Part shown: one piece after another, positions 16,575 through 27,116 of the stretch
Layout of the letters: each line of letters starts with the position of its first letter
Numbering within the stretch: the stretch's first letter is position 1
Assembly (NCBI GenBank): GCA_963677885.1
Contig: OY782500.1
Span: 3,472,001-3,536,000, forward strand
Direction: 5' to 3'
DNA length: 64,000 nt
Source of the DNA: UBA1351 sp963677885
GTDB taxonomy: Bacteria > Bacillota > Clostridia > Lachnospirales > Vallitaleaceae
Notes under the pieces: generated by a model
Databases searched by the model: none
Told to the model about the DNA's origin: nothing
What the model saw: only the letters and a program-made list of their open reading frames with translations
Position numbers and translations under genes: made by a program

Positions 16575-18882
16575 CAGATGGGTTGCAGGCCTGACCCTGG
16601 TAGTACTTCTTACTGTCGTGGTGGCATCTGCCTATACCCCAACCAATTTAGATACCAAAAAACCACCTAAGGAACTGGAATATATCTCCATCCGTCCTGA
16701 TGTGGATGAGGTTATTTATGAGAATGATACCTACATCTATTCCTTTAAAGATGACCGGGATGTTCTGACTATTTTTGACAAAAGAAACGGCTATACCTGG
16801 AAATCCGGTCTTGATATTGCATCAAGCAAGGCAGTAAAAGCGGCACTTAGAAAAGATGAGCCCTTGGGATTTGAGCCTCTTGAAGTCAAAATGAATGAAA
16901 CTTTCACAGCTATAGCCAATTCCTTGGTTACTGTGGAGTATTATGACGATTCCAATAACATTAAGCGCTTGGCGTCAGCTTCAGATGAAGCCAGCTCAAC
17001 CTTAATGAAAGTGGCCGGAGAGGATAATCATTTTGTCCTTGATGTTGCTTATGAAGAGCAGGATATTACATTAAAAGTCCACTTGATATTCACAGAAGGC
17101 GGCTATCAGATTGATATCCTGGGTCAGGAGTTTGGTGGAGCTGATCTTGGCAACCTGGCGGCTGTCATGTTGAATCCTTTCCTTGGCGCTTCCGGCGGTA
17201 TGTATCAGCTTTATGACAAGGAGACAGGAAAACATGGTGACCAGATTAATAAGCCGGAGATACCGGGTTATGTCCTGGTACCGGATGGATCAGGTGCCCT
17301 TATTCGCTTTAACGACTATATGGTTTCACTGAAAACTTATGAAGCTAATGTTTATGGTAAGAACCTGGCAAAAGACACCTACAACAACTCAGTGGTTATT
17401 GATTCCTTTAAACCATTTAAGGAGCCTCTATTGCCGGTTTACGGCATTGCCCACGGTGATAACCAGGCAGCCTTTGTGGGTTATGCTACTGAGGGTGATG
17501 AAAACATGCAGATCATTGTAACACCCGAAGAAAATACAACCCTGTATACCTTCGCTTATCCAAGGTTTGAATACAACAAACTCTTTTATCAGATCTTTAA
17601 CAAAAGAGGTGATGGATATTTTACCCTGGAAGATGATCCGGAACTCTATGATGTCAGCTTCAGGTATGATTTTCTGGCCGGAGGCAGTGAAGACAGTCAT
17701 TCCGCCGATTATGTAGGTATGGCCTTGACCTATAGGGACTACCTCATAGAAAAAGGAATCCTAAGTGAGCTGGATTCGACCAGTGCTCAGGTTCCTATGC
17801 GACTTGACTTTATGATGTCTGACCTAAAGAAAAGTGTTTTAGGTTATGAAAATGTAGTGACGACGACAGCTGAAGACGTTGGCCAGATTTTAGACCAGTA
17901 TACGGAAATGAATATTAATGCAGGTCTTATTGGCTGGCAGGAGGGTGGAGCGACTTCCTCCAAATTATGGAAGGCGGATTTTGACCGCAGTGTTGGATCA
18001 AAGGGTGACTTTAAGGATCTTTTTGAAGACCACTCAGATGTTGATATTTCCTTTGTCACGGACTATGTGAATATTCATGAGGACCAGGTCAGATCTTTAG
18101 GAAATGCAGCCAAACACATTAATAACTGGTATCTTAACAGGTATGTGTGGGGTGACGTTCCTTTTGACGAGTTTAACTTTGCCAGACCAATCCGAAGTGT
18201 GGAATGGTTGAACAAGCAACTTGAAGACCTCAAGAAACTTAATATCACCAGTCATACTATTTATGGCATGTCCAATATTCTTCTTAGTGAAGAGGATGAT
18301 GACAAGATGAATACGGCTGAGGTTGCTGATATGTACAGAAACGCTCTTGATGAAATTGGCCAGGACATGAAGCTCAACCTAAACCAGCCAAACCAGTACT
18401 TATGGAGTCAAACAGACAGGTTCCTGCAAGCACCTGTTTATCCGACCCAGTTCCTTATTGAGACGGACACCGTACCTTTCCTTCAACTGGTACTCAACAA
18501 TACCATGGAAGTCTACGGACCATACTCCAACTTCTCCTTCTCAGGAACCAAGGATATGCTGCGTATGATTGATTACAATATTTATCCAAGTTTTGTTTTG
18601 ACAAAAGAAGCCTCATATCTACTGTCAACAACCAACTCACTGGATATGTACTCAACGGAATTTGAACAATATGATGCCCTCATTAGAGAAGTATATGAAA
18701 CCGTTAATGAAGCCTTATCTGCAGTAACCGGTGCCAACTGGACAGGTAGACAAGTGGTGGAAAACGGAGTCATCCTGAACACCTATGACAATGGGGTATC
18801 CATTATCATCAATTACACGGAAACTGTGGTTAATGTAGAAGGGGCTCAAGTAGAGCCGCTTTCAGCATTGGTCATTCGATAG
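16561..18882 (+). CDS. Exported DUF5696-like protein, possibly glycosidase-related
   Basis: 773 residues, overlapping the NHL-YIP1 gene by 14 bases (GGGAGG upstream of the start). An N-terminal membrane segment (residues 8-22) exports it. It resembles, from memory, the DUF5696 family found beside sugar ABC permeases in Paenibacillus and Clostridia. Parts of the layout look like a carbohydrate-active enzyme: an N-terminal beta-rich region, a middle region that could be an alpha/beta barrel (INAGLIGWQEGGATSS, DVDISFVTDYVNIHE), and a C-terminal segment NTYDNGVSIIINYTE like the last beta-domain of many glycosidases. I see no certain catalytic residues. Function unknown; processing or presenting oligosaccharide to the transporter is a guess. 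Confidence 0.6.
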   Translation: MSRVSRWVAGLTLVVLLTVVVASAYTPTNLDTKKPPKELEYISIRPDVDEVIYENDTYIYSFKDDRDVLTIFDKRNGYTWKSGLDIASSKAVKAALRKDEPLGFEPLEVKMNETFTAIANSLVTVEYYDDSNNIKRLASASDEASSTLMKVAGEDNHFVLDVAYEEQDITLKVHLIFTEGGYQIDILGQEFGGADLGNLAAVMLNPFLGASGGMYQLYDKETGKHGDQINKPEIPGYVLVPDGSGALIRFNDYMVSLKTYEANVYGKNLAKDTYNNSVVIDSFKPFKEPLLPVYGIAHGDNQAAFVGYATEGDENMQIIVTPEENTTLYTFAYPRFEYNKLFYQIFNKRGDGYFTLEDDPELYDVSFRYDFLAGGSEDSHSADYVGMALTYRDYLIEKGILSELDSTSAQVPMRLDFMMSDLKKSVLGYENVVTTTAEDVGQILDQYTEMNINAGLIGWQEGGATSSKLWKADFDRSVGSKGDFKDLFEDHSDVDISFVTDYVNIHEDQVRSLGNAAKHINNWYLNRYVWGDVPFDEFNFARPIRSVEWLNKQLEDLKKLNITSHTIYGMSNILLSEEDDDKMNTAEVADMYRNALDEIGQDMKLNLNQPNQYLWSQTDRFLQAPVYPTQFLIETDTVPFLQLVLNNTMEVYGPYSNFSFSGTKDMLRMIDYNIYPSFVLTKEASYLLSTTNSLDMYSTEFEQYDALIREVYETVNEALSAVTGANWTGRQVVENGVILNTYDNGVSIIINYTETVVNVEGAQVEPLSALVIR

Positions 18883-18891
18883 GAGGTTAAC

Positions 18892-19752
18892 ATGGCAAGT
18901 ACAAAAGGCAAAAAAATCCGGGATAATATCTTAGGATATACCTTCATGTTACCTTGGATTATCGGGTTTCTTACATTTACAGCCGGTCCCTTCTTCTACA
19001 CGATTTACTTAAGTTTTCATGAAGTTAATCTAACGGTTAGAGGATGGGAAACGGTGTGGAACAATTTTGACAACTACCTGTCAGCCTTCCTACGGAATAC
19101 GGAGTTTGTTCCGGCTATGGTTGGTTTCATCGGCTACGAGTTGGTCTATGTTCCGGTTATTATTGTCATCGCTTTTATCTTAGCCTTGATGCTTAACCAA
19201 AAAATCAAGTTCAGGTCCGGATTCAGGCTGATTTATTTCCTGCCTGTCATCATTATGTCAGGCTCGGTTATGCAGCAGCTAATGGATTCAGGTAATGCGA
19301 CCATGGGAACAGTAAGAGGTTCCTTAATCTATAACATCATCAGAAACTACAACAGGTACCTGGCTGAAGTTATCCAATATATTTTCGATAACTTCTCCAT
19401 GGTTCTCTGGTTTACAGGAATACCTATTATTCTAATAATTAACGGCTTACAGAAGATTAACCCAAGTCTCTATGAAGCAGCAATGCTTGACGGAGCAACA
19501 CCATGGCAGTCCCTGTGGAAGATAACTATTCCCCTGATTAAGTCCATAGTCCTGGTTTCAACGGTTTTCACCATTGTCCAGTTGGGGATGTACAACCTGA
19601 ATCCTGTTTATCAGATGATCAGGGATACGATCTACAATACCACCGGCGGCCTGGGACTGGCAGCAGCTTTTGCCTGGGTCTATGCCATAGTAGTCTTGAT
19701 TTTTGTAGGTATCGCCTTTGCATTATTTAAAGAAAGAGAAAGGAGTTCATAA
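18892..19752 (+). CDS. Sugar ABC transporter permease (UgpA/LacF type), set 2
   Basis: 286 residues with six predicted helices and the loop SLYEAAMLDGATPWQSLWKITIPLI. AGGAGG precedes the start. It follows the DUF5696-like gene by 9 bases. A second full permease pair in one operon, with only two binding proteins upstream, suggests either two transporters or one four-permease assembly. Confidence 0.87.
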   Translation: MASTKGKKIRDNILGYTFMLPWIIGFLTFTAGPFFYTIYLSFHEVNLTVRGWETVWNNFDNYLSAFLRNTEFVPAMVGFIGYELVYVPVIIVIAFILALMLNQKIKFRSGFRLIYFLPVIIMSGSVMQQLMDSGNATMGTVRGSLIYNIIRNYNRYLAEVIQYIFDNFSMVLWFTGIPIILIINGLQKINPSLYEAAMLDGATPWQSLWKITIPLIKSIVLVSTVFTIVQLGMYNLNPVYQMIRDTIYNTTGGLGLAAAFAWVYAIVVLIFVGIAFALFKERERSS

Positions 19753-19753
19753 G

Positions 19754-20710
19754 ATGGGAACTATTTGGAAAAACTTCCGTAATGTCCGTGATAAGGTTTT
19801 TGGAACCAACATGACCGATGGACTGGTTTACAAGATTATTGTTTACTTGATTCTGATATCCATCTCTTATGTCTTCCTTTATCCACTCTTAAAAATGATT
19901 TCCATGTCCTTTATGGGCAAGGATGATATTATTAATCCGGAGGTTTTGTGGATTCCCACAACCTTCACCTTAAGTAACCTGAAAGTGGCTTCTTTTGTCA
20001 TGAACCTTAGGACCTCCTTTTTTCAAACCTTATGGTTCGTTACAATTTTAGCCTTGGGACAAACCGTAGTTACTGCCCTTACAGGGTTTGCCCTGGCCAG
20101 GTTCGATTTCAAGTTTAAGAATTTATGGTTTGTCTTCATCTTGATGTCTTTTGTTATTCCAATTCCTATTGTCATCATTCCAAGAATAATGATGTTCGTA
20201 GGCTTCCAGGAATCTTCAGGCATGCAGATGATTGGAACGGTTTATCCTCAACTGATGATGACCTTAACCGGTCAAGGGATTAATTCAGCCATTGCTATCT
20301 TGATTTTTTATAACTTCTTTAAGATGATTCCATATTCCCTGGATGAGGCAGCCATGATCGACGGCGCTTCAACCCTTCAGGTTTTCTATCATATCATCTT
20401 AAAAATGTCCTTTACAGCCATTACGATTGTCTTCCTCTTCTCCTTTGTGTGGACCTGGAATGAAACCTATGTAGCAGGTACCTTTGTCCGAAGCGGAATC
20501 GAGCTTATGAGTATGAAACTTGGTGCCTTTGACAGTGTTTTTGCTACCATGGGATCTAACATACCGGGACAAAGCGGTGAGGCAAGAATCAATGAGGCCT
20601 ATAAAATGGCTGCCACCTTCATATCCATGCTGCCCCTTCTGGTTCTCTATTTTGTAGCCCAGAAACAATTTATTGAAGGTATTGAAAATACAGGAATTAC
20701 AGGTGAGTAA
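19754..20710 (+). CDS. Sugar ABC transporter permease (UgpE/MalG type), set 2
   Basis: 318 residues from the ATG at 19754 (AAAGGAG before it), one base after the previous stop; an earlier in-frame start would overlap the previous gene without an RBS. The EAA loop is YSLDEAAMIDGASTLQVFYHIILKM. The C-terminus FIEGIENTGITGE fits the MalG class. Confidence 0.87.
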   Translation: MGTIWKNFRNVRDKVFGTNMTDGLVYKIIVYLILISISYVFLYPLLKMISMSFMGKDDIINPEVLWIPTTFTLSNLKVASFVMNLRTSFFQTLWFVTILALGQTVVTALTGFALARFDFKFKNLWFVFILMSFVIPIPIVIIPRIMMFVGFQESSGMQMIGTVYPQLMMTLTGQGINSAIAILIFYNFFKMIPYSLDEAAMIDGASTLQVFYHIILKMSFTAITIVFLFSFVWTWNETYVAGTFVRSGIELMSMKLGAFDSVFATMGSNIPGQSGEARINEAYKMAATFISMLPLLVLYFVAQKQFIEGIENTGITGE

Positions 20711-20711
20711 T

Positions 20712-21806
20712 ATGAAAGATTTCTATAAGTCAAACATTATCCCAAACATACGATTGACACGAGTGTTTCTCATCCTGATCCTAATAGTAAGTATGACCGC
20801 CTGTTCCTCTACAGGCGGTGATACTTATGAAAACGACACGAATGATACAAGCAGCGAATCAGCGGATACTCAAGACGGCACTAGCCAAGAGTCCCTAGAA
20901 GGTCAAGAGAATTCAGAGGTTAATAGTGAGACCGATACTGAGGCAAAAGTTGAAGAAGCTGACACAAGTACCGCAGACCAGGAGGAATCTGAGTCAGACC
21001 AGGAAGAATCTCATGAAGACTGTAAAGCTGTAGGCTTTGAATACGATGAAGAAAATCTGACCTATGAACTGGTATGGTCAGATGAGTTTGATTATGAAGG
21101 ACTTCCTGATGATACAAAATGGAACTATGATGTTGGTGGAAGTGGTTGGGGGAACAATGAACTTCAATACTATACAGATACCGACAATGCCTATGTGGAA
21201 GACGGATTTTTAACCATTACTGCAAAAAAAGAAACATATAATAAACTAGACTATACATCAGCCAGAATGATTACGAAAAACAAGGGTGATTGGTTATATG
21301 GAAAGGTTGAAGTCAGAGCCAAACTTCCGTCAGGAAGAGGCACCTGGCCTGCAATCTGGATGCTGCCTACAGATTGGAAGTATGGTGGATGGCCAAGATC
21401 CGGGGAAATTGATATTATGGAACATGTAGGTTATGACATGGGTCATATTCACGGTACTATTCATACCAATGCCTATAATCATATTAAAGGAACCCAGGTC
21501 GGTAAAAGTGTTGTGAGAGATGATGCTTCTGAGGCTTTTTACACCTATACCCTTGAATGGCTGCCTGATAAAATAAAGATATATATTGATGACTCTCTAT
21601 ATTTTGTCTATAAACCATCCAATATGATTAATTGCCCAAGTGAAGAAGAATGGCCTTTTGACCAGCGATTCCACTTACTGCTTAACATTGCAGTCGGCGG
21701 TAACTGGGGTGGTGCCAATGGTGTTGATGAGTCCATTTTCCCCCAGGAAATGGTTGTTGACTATGTGAGAGTTTACCAGGCCACAGAGTTTGAGGTTTAT
21801 CAGTAA
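20712..21806 (+). CDS. Glycoside hydrolase family 16 lipoprotein (secreted laminarinase-like)
   Basis: 364 residues. Start at 20712, one base after the permease stop. A signal peptide ends in a lipobox SMTAC (lipidated Cys31), followed by a Ser/Glu/Asp-rich linker to about residue 110 and a GH16 domain beginning LVWSDEFDYEG. The catalytic motif GEIDIMEH gives E232, D234 and E237. It is expected on the outer face of the membrane, cutting beta-1,3-glucan to oligosaccharides for the transporters encoded just upstream. It pairs with the cytoplasmic GH16 at 7040. Confidence 0.9.
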   Translation: MKDFYKSNIIPNIRLTRVFLILILIVSMTACSSTGGDTYENDTNDTSSESADTQDGTSQESLEGQENSEVNSETDTEAKVEEADTSTADQEESESDQEESHEDCKAVGFEYDEENLTYELVWSDEFDYEGLPDDTKWNYDVGGSGWGNNELQYYTDTDNAYVEDGFLTITAKKETYNKLDYTSARMITKNKGDWLYGKVEVRAKLPSGRGTWPAIWMLPTDWKYGGWPRSGEIDIMEHVGYDMGHIHGTIHTNAYNHIKGTQVGKSVVRDDASEAFYTYTLEWLPDKIKIYIDDSLYFVYKPSNMINCPSEEEWPFDQRFHLLLNIAVGGNWGGANGVDESIFPQEMVVDYVRVYQATEFEVYQ

Positions 21807-21817
21807 GGAGACAGAAC

Positions 21818-24800
21818 ATGAATAAAGAATACTACTTAGAAGGGGAAACCTTTGTCATTGAAAATTATGACAAACAGAAGCCTTTTGCCAGCTTTCTACC
21901 TGGTATTGCCGGTACTGACGGTATCCCTATGTGGGTTTTCTATACCAATCGAGGTCAAGGAATCGCAGGATTCGGTATAGAGAACAAAGATGGTGCAATC
22001 CTTGATTTTGTACCTGCAAACCGGGCCTATCAGAGAACGGAGACCGCCGGTTTTAGAACCTTTGTAAAAAAAGATGGATTAGTCACAGAATTATTTTCAA
22101 CCCTCAATGACCAACCAAAACGCCTTATGCGCATTGATGCCAATGGTCTTGGTTTTGTAGAAGAAAATACAAGCTTAAACCTCCGGGCAGAAGTTTCTTA
22201 TTTTACCATAACAGGAGAAAATTTCCCTGGCCTAGTCAGAAAAGTGACCCTTTCAAGTCTTGATGGTCAGCCTGTTCAATTGGAAGTTTTAGATGGACTT
22301 AACACCTTATGGCCCTATGGAACCAACAATGAGTCCATTAAAAATATGTCCAATCTAGCTACTGCCTGGTTTGATGTGTTTAATGCTGAAGAAAATCTGC
22401 CTTTCTATAGAAACCGGTCAACCAGTGAAGATTCAGCGGAAGTTGGTGTCGTTGAGGCAGGACATTTCTATGGATCTTTTGTAGGAGAACAGGACCAGCC
22501 ATTGCCTGTTATCTACGATCCTGATGTGATCTTTGGAGCCAATACAGCCTGCACCAAGGCAGATGTTTTCGAAAAGGAAAGTCTCAAAGATTTATTGGAA
22601 GTAAAGCAAATCAGCGCCAATAAGGTTCCTTGTGCCTTTACTGCTTTTGAAGGAACAATTGAAGACCAGATGACCATGTATACGGTTATTGGTAAGATGA
22701 ACCATATCGATACACTTAACGAAACAGCCAAAGTCTTCAAGGCAGATTTTTTTGCTGACCAGGAAGAAAAAGCCAAAGATTTGGTCGATAGCTTAACCAT
22801 GGACGTTGATGGCAAAACAGCCTATCCAATGTTTGATGCCTACGTGAAGCAATCCTACCTGGACAATTTCCTACGTGGTGGTTATCCTTTAGTATTTGAG
22901 GGAAAAGAAGGTCCAATTGTCTATCACGTATACTCAAGGATACATGGTGATATGGAGCGGGAATATAATTATTTTGTTGTTGAGCCGGCTTATTATTCCC
23001 AGGGGATTGGAAACTTCAGGGATGTTAACCAGAACCGAAGAAATGATGTATATTTTGTTCGGAATCCGGTGACTTTTCTATCCGCCAGTTTATGGAATTT
23101 ATCCAGTATGATGGTCAGAACCCATTAAGTGTACAGGGATCTTACCTGAACATTGATGAACAGGATATTCCTAGACTTCTTGATTATGTTCTTAATGAAA
23201 AAGACTTGGTTAAAGAAGTGTTAATGGGTGATTTCACACCAGGTCGTCTTTTAACGACTATGGATGACCACAAGGTTGCTTTAACCATTGCAAGAGAAGA
23301 CTTCCTTAAAGCGGTGATGAAGGTTTCCGTCCAGGAAATCAAGGCGGTTTATGGCCATGGCTACTGGGTAGACCACTGGACCTATAACATGGATTTAATT
23401 GATAACTATAGAAATATTTTCCCAGACCGTTTTGAAAGTCTTATGTTTGATGTTCCATTGAGATACTTCCAGTCAGAAGCCGTTGTACTAAAGCGTCAAG
23501 ACAAATATGTCCTAACTCCAGATGGAAGAGTCAGACAATACGACGCAGTCATGGAAGATGGGACTAGAATCAATAAACTTGGTATTAAAAAAGGTGCAAC
23601 TAACTGGCTAAAAGATTCGGATGGCCAGAGAGTGAAAAGCAATCTCTTTGAAAAACTCTTGACCCTCGTGGTTAATAAAATGGTTAATATGGATCCATCC
23701 GGAGTCGGCATCATGATGAATACTGACAAGCCTGGTTGGAACGATGCTATGAATGGTCTTCCTGGACTCTTTGGTTCAGGGACCAGTGAAGTGGTTGAAC
23801 TGAACCGAATTGTAAAACTTCTTCTTGAAATGGTAGATAGAAGGGAGACCATTCGTCTTCCGCAGGAATTAGGTCATCTTTTTAAAGATTATATGGATCT
23901 CTTGAATGCTTTTAATCAAGGTGCTTTAACAGACTTAAGACTTTTTGAAAAAGCACAGGATCTGAAGGAAGCTTTTGATGAAGCATTGTATGATTTTGTT
24001 TCAGGCCAGGACTTGATTTTTGAATCTAAGAAGGTGAAAGATTCATTGCTTGCCATACATGACCGATTGGAAAATGCTATAGACAAGGCAATTGGTGTCG
24101 GCGATGGGATTTTGCCAAGTTACTTTGTTCATGAAGCAAAAGAATATAAACTTCTTGAAGGTAAGTTCCACCCGGTTAACGGTATGCAAAATGTTCAGGT
24201 GACCGAATGGACCTACCGCCCTTTGCCAAAATACCTGGAAGCACCTGCCAGATACATGAAGCAGTTGAAGGACAAGGATGCAGCAAAGGATATGTACGAC
24301 AAAATCAAGGTTTCCGGTATGTATGATGAGGCACTTAAAATGTATGTGACTTCTGAATCCCTTGAGGAAGAAACCATGGAAATAGGTCGTGCCAGAGCAT
24401 TTGTTCCAGGTTGGCTGGAGCGGGAATCCGTTTTCATGCACATGGAATATAAGTATCTTTTGGGTATGATTAAATCAGGCCTTTATGACGAGTTTTTTGA
24501 TGCGGTAAAGACCGCCTTACCGCCGTTTATGGATCCAAAAGTCTATGGAAGATCAACCTTGGAGAACTCCTCCTTTATTGCCTCTTCCAGAAATCCTAAT
24601 CCGGCCAATCATGGTAGAGGATTTGTTTCAAGACTTACAGGAACGACGTCAGAAATGACGACGATGTGGTTAAAAATGATGACCGGTGACAGACTCTTTA
24701 CACTTGAAGGTCAGGAGTTGGTATTTGGACTGCATCCAATTTTACCAAGTGATTTCTTTGATCAGAAGGGTCAGGTTTCTGCCTCTGTCCTAGGTCATTT

Positions 24801-24981
24801 AATGGTGACTTATATCAATGAAAAAGGATTGAACACCTATGGAAAAGATGGGGTTCAACCGGTTTCGTATCAATTAGTTTATCCAGATGGAAGGGAACAT
24901 GTTGCGTCAAAAGTGACCGGTTCCTATGCTGAAGATATTCGAAGTGGAAAAGTGAATCAGCTTATCGTTACTTTGGGGTAA
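21818..24981 (+). pseudogene. Beta-1,3-oligoglucan phosphorylase-like gene (GH149/GH161 type) split by a frameshift
   Basis: Two overlapping frames (21818-23128 and 23047-24981) together encode about 1050 residues of one large phosphorylase related to GH94. Frame 1 reads …RRNDVYFVRNPV up to about base 23070; frame 2 then continues DFSIRQFMEFIQYDGQNPL…, which joins naturally if one base is missing near 23070. The second half has GWNDAMNG (Asp codon 23743-23745), comparable to the catalytic DWND region of GH94. The ATG at 23092 has no RBS, so the second half is not a separate gene. The large size and the beta-glucan context point to GH149 or GH161 (phosphorolysis of beta-1,3-oligoglucans to glucose 1-phosphate). 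It may be a true mutation or an assembly error. Confidence 0.7.
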
Positions 24982-25000
24982 AGCAGCGATCAGAAACAGG

Positions 25001-25026
25001 TGGCAGAGTTAATTGGGACTCTGCCA
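25001..25026 (+). terminator. Intercistronic hairpin before GH3
   Basis: TGGCAGAGT pairs perfectly with ACTCTGCCA around an 8-base loop, between the phosphorylase and GH3. There is no T-run; likely mRNA processing or partial termination. Confidence 0.6.
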
Positions 25027-25050
25027 TCTGACAATATAAAAGGAGACGGC

Positions 25051-27006
25051 ATGAAAAAAATATTAGCATTAATCCTGGTTATGATCATGGTATTATCCGG
25101 TTGCCAGGGAAACGACGACAATAAAACAGCAAATGAACAGGAAAGTGGAACAGAACAAGACTCCGTGACTCAAGAAAGTACTGAGAGTCAGACAGGAGTT
25201 GAAAGTGATCAAGAAGCTGATACAAGTGAGGCAGATGACTCTTCGGATGATGGAGTAGAAGAACCGACTGAGGAAGAGGCGATTAGAATAACGATTCAAT
25301 CCCTTGATGACATTGATGCCTTTATTGCAACGATGACCCTTGAAGAAAAGGCGGGGCAACTGATTCAGGCTGAACGGGCTGGTATTCAACTCTATGAAGT
25401 GTCTGAATACAATATCGGGTCTATTCTTAGTGGTGGTGGAAGTGTTCCTGGAAGTAACAATCCGGAAGGCTGGACCACCATGGTTAACCGCTTCAACAAG
25501 GTATCTATGAACTCATCGTCAGGTATACCGATTATTTATGGTATTGATGCTGTTCATGGAAACTCTAATGTAGAAGATATAACAGTATTCCCTCATAACA
25601 TCGGTCTGGGAGCCGCCAACAATCCAGAGCTTATGGAAGATATTGGACGTGCAACAGGGGAGGAGACTTTAGCCTGTGGCGTTCTTTGGAATTTTGCTCC
25701 TGCCGTGTCATCAGTTCAAGATATCAGATGGGGACGAAGCTATGAAAGTTATTCAGAAAATATAGACCGTGTAGCAAACCTTGCACCATCCTATATTACA
25801 GGCTTACAGAGTGCCGGTGTCATGGCGACAACCAAACACTTTATTGGTGACGGTCAAACCACTTTTGGTACCGGTGAGGGCTCCAACCTGATAGACAGAG
25901 GTGACGTAACCGTATCAATGGAAGAGCTCCTTCGCATTAACTTGAAAGCCTATGAAGCTGCCATTGCAGCTGATACAAAAGCCATTATGGCTTCTTTTAA
26001 CTCTATCGGTGGAGTAAAGGTCCATGGTGATGAAAGTATTCTTACAGGACTTCTTAGAGAAGAACTTGGTTTTGAAGGTCTGGTAGTCTCAGATTGGGAA
26101 GCGATTCACACGATTGCTTCAAACCTGGAAGCGCAGGTTGCTCTTTCCATTAACGCCGGAGTTGATCTGCTCATGCAGCCTTTTAACTGGAAGGATGTTC
26201 ACGCAGCCATTGTTTCCAACGTTGAGAAAGGCAATATTACTGAGGAACGTCTGAACGAAGCAGTAAAAAGAAATCTTGTCTTTAAGTTTGAAGCCGGACT
26301 TTTTGACGGAGATAACCAAGGCATTGCCGGTGAGGTAGGAACAGAGGGCAACAAGGCGATTGCAAGACAAGCCGTAACTGAGTCTCTGGTACTTCTTGAA
26401 AACGACGGACTACTCCCCTTGGAAAAATCCATGAAAATATATCTAACCGGTCCTGCCTCTGATAATGTAGGCGTACAAAGCGGAGGATGGACCAGGGAAT
26501 GGCAGGGATCCATGGATCCTGACCTTAATAATGGAACCAGTCTTAAGGACGCCTTCCAAGCTGTTCTTGAAGGTGCCGGAGGTCAATTGGTAGACTCTCC
26601 TGACCAGGCTGATGTGGTTGTTTTGGCAATCGGTGAAAAACCTTATACAGAAATGATGGGTGATTCTGCAGACCTTTCACTGACCGGTCCAACGGCCCTT
26701 GAAGGAAACATGGACAGCGTGGCTGAAGCTGCGGCATCCGGTAAACCGGTAGTCACTCTTATCATAGCAGGTCGCCCAATGATGATTGATGACCTTAAAG
26801 ATGACTGGAATGCACTTGTTATGACCTGGTTACCAGGTACTGAAGGTGCCGGTGTTACCGATGTCCTTTTCGGTGACAAGGACTTTACAGGAACCCTGCC
26901 TGTTACCTGGCCAAAACGTTCTGAAGATGCATACTTTTCTGTGATGATGGAAGGGTATGAGGAATTGGATGTGCAGTATGGATATGGTTTTGGACTTACT
27001 TATTGA
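25051..27006 (+). CDS. Glycoside hydrolase family 3 lipoprotein (beta-glucosidase)
   Basis: 651 residues from the ATG at 25051 (AAAGGAGA upstream). Lipobox VLSGC with lipidated Cys18, then an acidic linker to about residue 90. The GH3 N-terminal barrel has IPIIYGIDAVHG and KHFIGDG. The nucleophile Asp lies in LVVSDWEAI (D348), and the C-terminal alpha/beta sandwich domain starts near 440 (ESLVLLENDGLLPL). It is expected to release glucose from the non-reducing ends of beta-glucan oligosaccharides outside the cell. Last gene of the glucan operon; the repeat island starts right after its stop codon. Confidence 0.92.
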   Translation: MKKILALILVMIMVLSGCQGNDDNKTANEQESGTEQDSVTQESTESQTGVESDQEADTSEADDSSDDGVEEPTEEEAIRITIQSLDDIDAFIATMTLEEKAGQLIQAERAGIQLYEVSEYNIGSILSGGGSVPGSNNPEGWTTMVNRFNKVSMNSSSGIPIIYGIDAVHGNSNVEDITVFPHNIGLGAANNPELMEDIGRATGEETLACGVLWNFAPAVSSVQDIRWGRSYESYSENIDRVANLAPSYITGLQSAGVMATTKHFIGDGQTTFGTGEGSNLIDRGDVTVSMEELLRINLKAYEAAIAADTKAIMASFNSIGGVKVHGDESILTGLLREELGFEGLVVSDWEAIHTIASNLEAQVALSINAGVDLLMQPFNWKDVHAAIVSNVEKGNITEERLNEAVKRNLVFKFEAGLFDGDNQGIAGEVGTEGNKAIARQAVTESLVLLENDGLLPLEKSMKIYLTGPASDNVGVQSGGWTREWQGSMDPDLNNGTSLKDAFQAVLEGAGGQLVDSPDQADVVVLAIGEKPYTEMMGDSADLSLTGPTALEGNMDSVAEAAASGKPVVTLIIAGRPMMIDDLKDDWNALVMTWLPGTEGAGVTDVLFGDKDFTGTLPVTWPKRSEDAYFSVMMEGYEELDVQYGYGFGLTY

Positions 27007-27009
27007 TTT

Positions 27010-27116
27010 TAATAGTCTAAATTTGGCTGCAATGAAATCATTATAAGACATATGCCGAAGATTTCCATAGGTCCTTTGGGAGTGCAAAGCTCAGAAAGGA
27101 TGAACTTTTGAGTTCA
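27010..27116 (+). repeat. Palindromic repeat element, copy 0 (5' fragment)
   Basis: Begins at the GH3 stop codon. It carries the left arm of module A (TTTGGCTGCAATGAAATC to the TTTGGGAGTGCAAAGC region) and then breaks off near 27100. The right arm is absent. Confidence 0.75.

Noticed and set aside
23047..23128. Programmed ribosomal frameshift in the phosphorylase gene
   Set aside because: No slippery X-XXY-YYZ heptamer with a downstream fold near the junction; a lost base is simpler.
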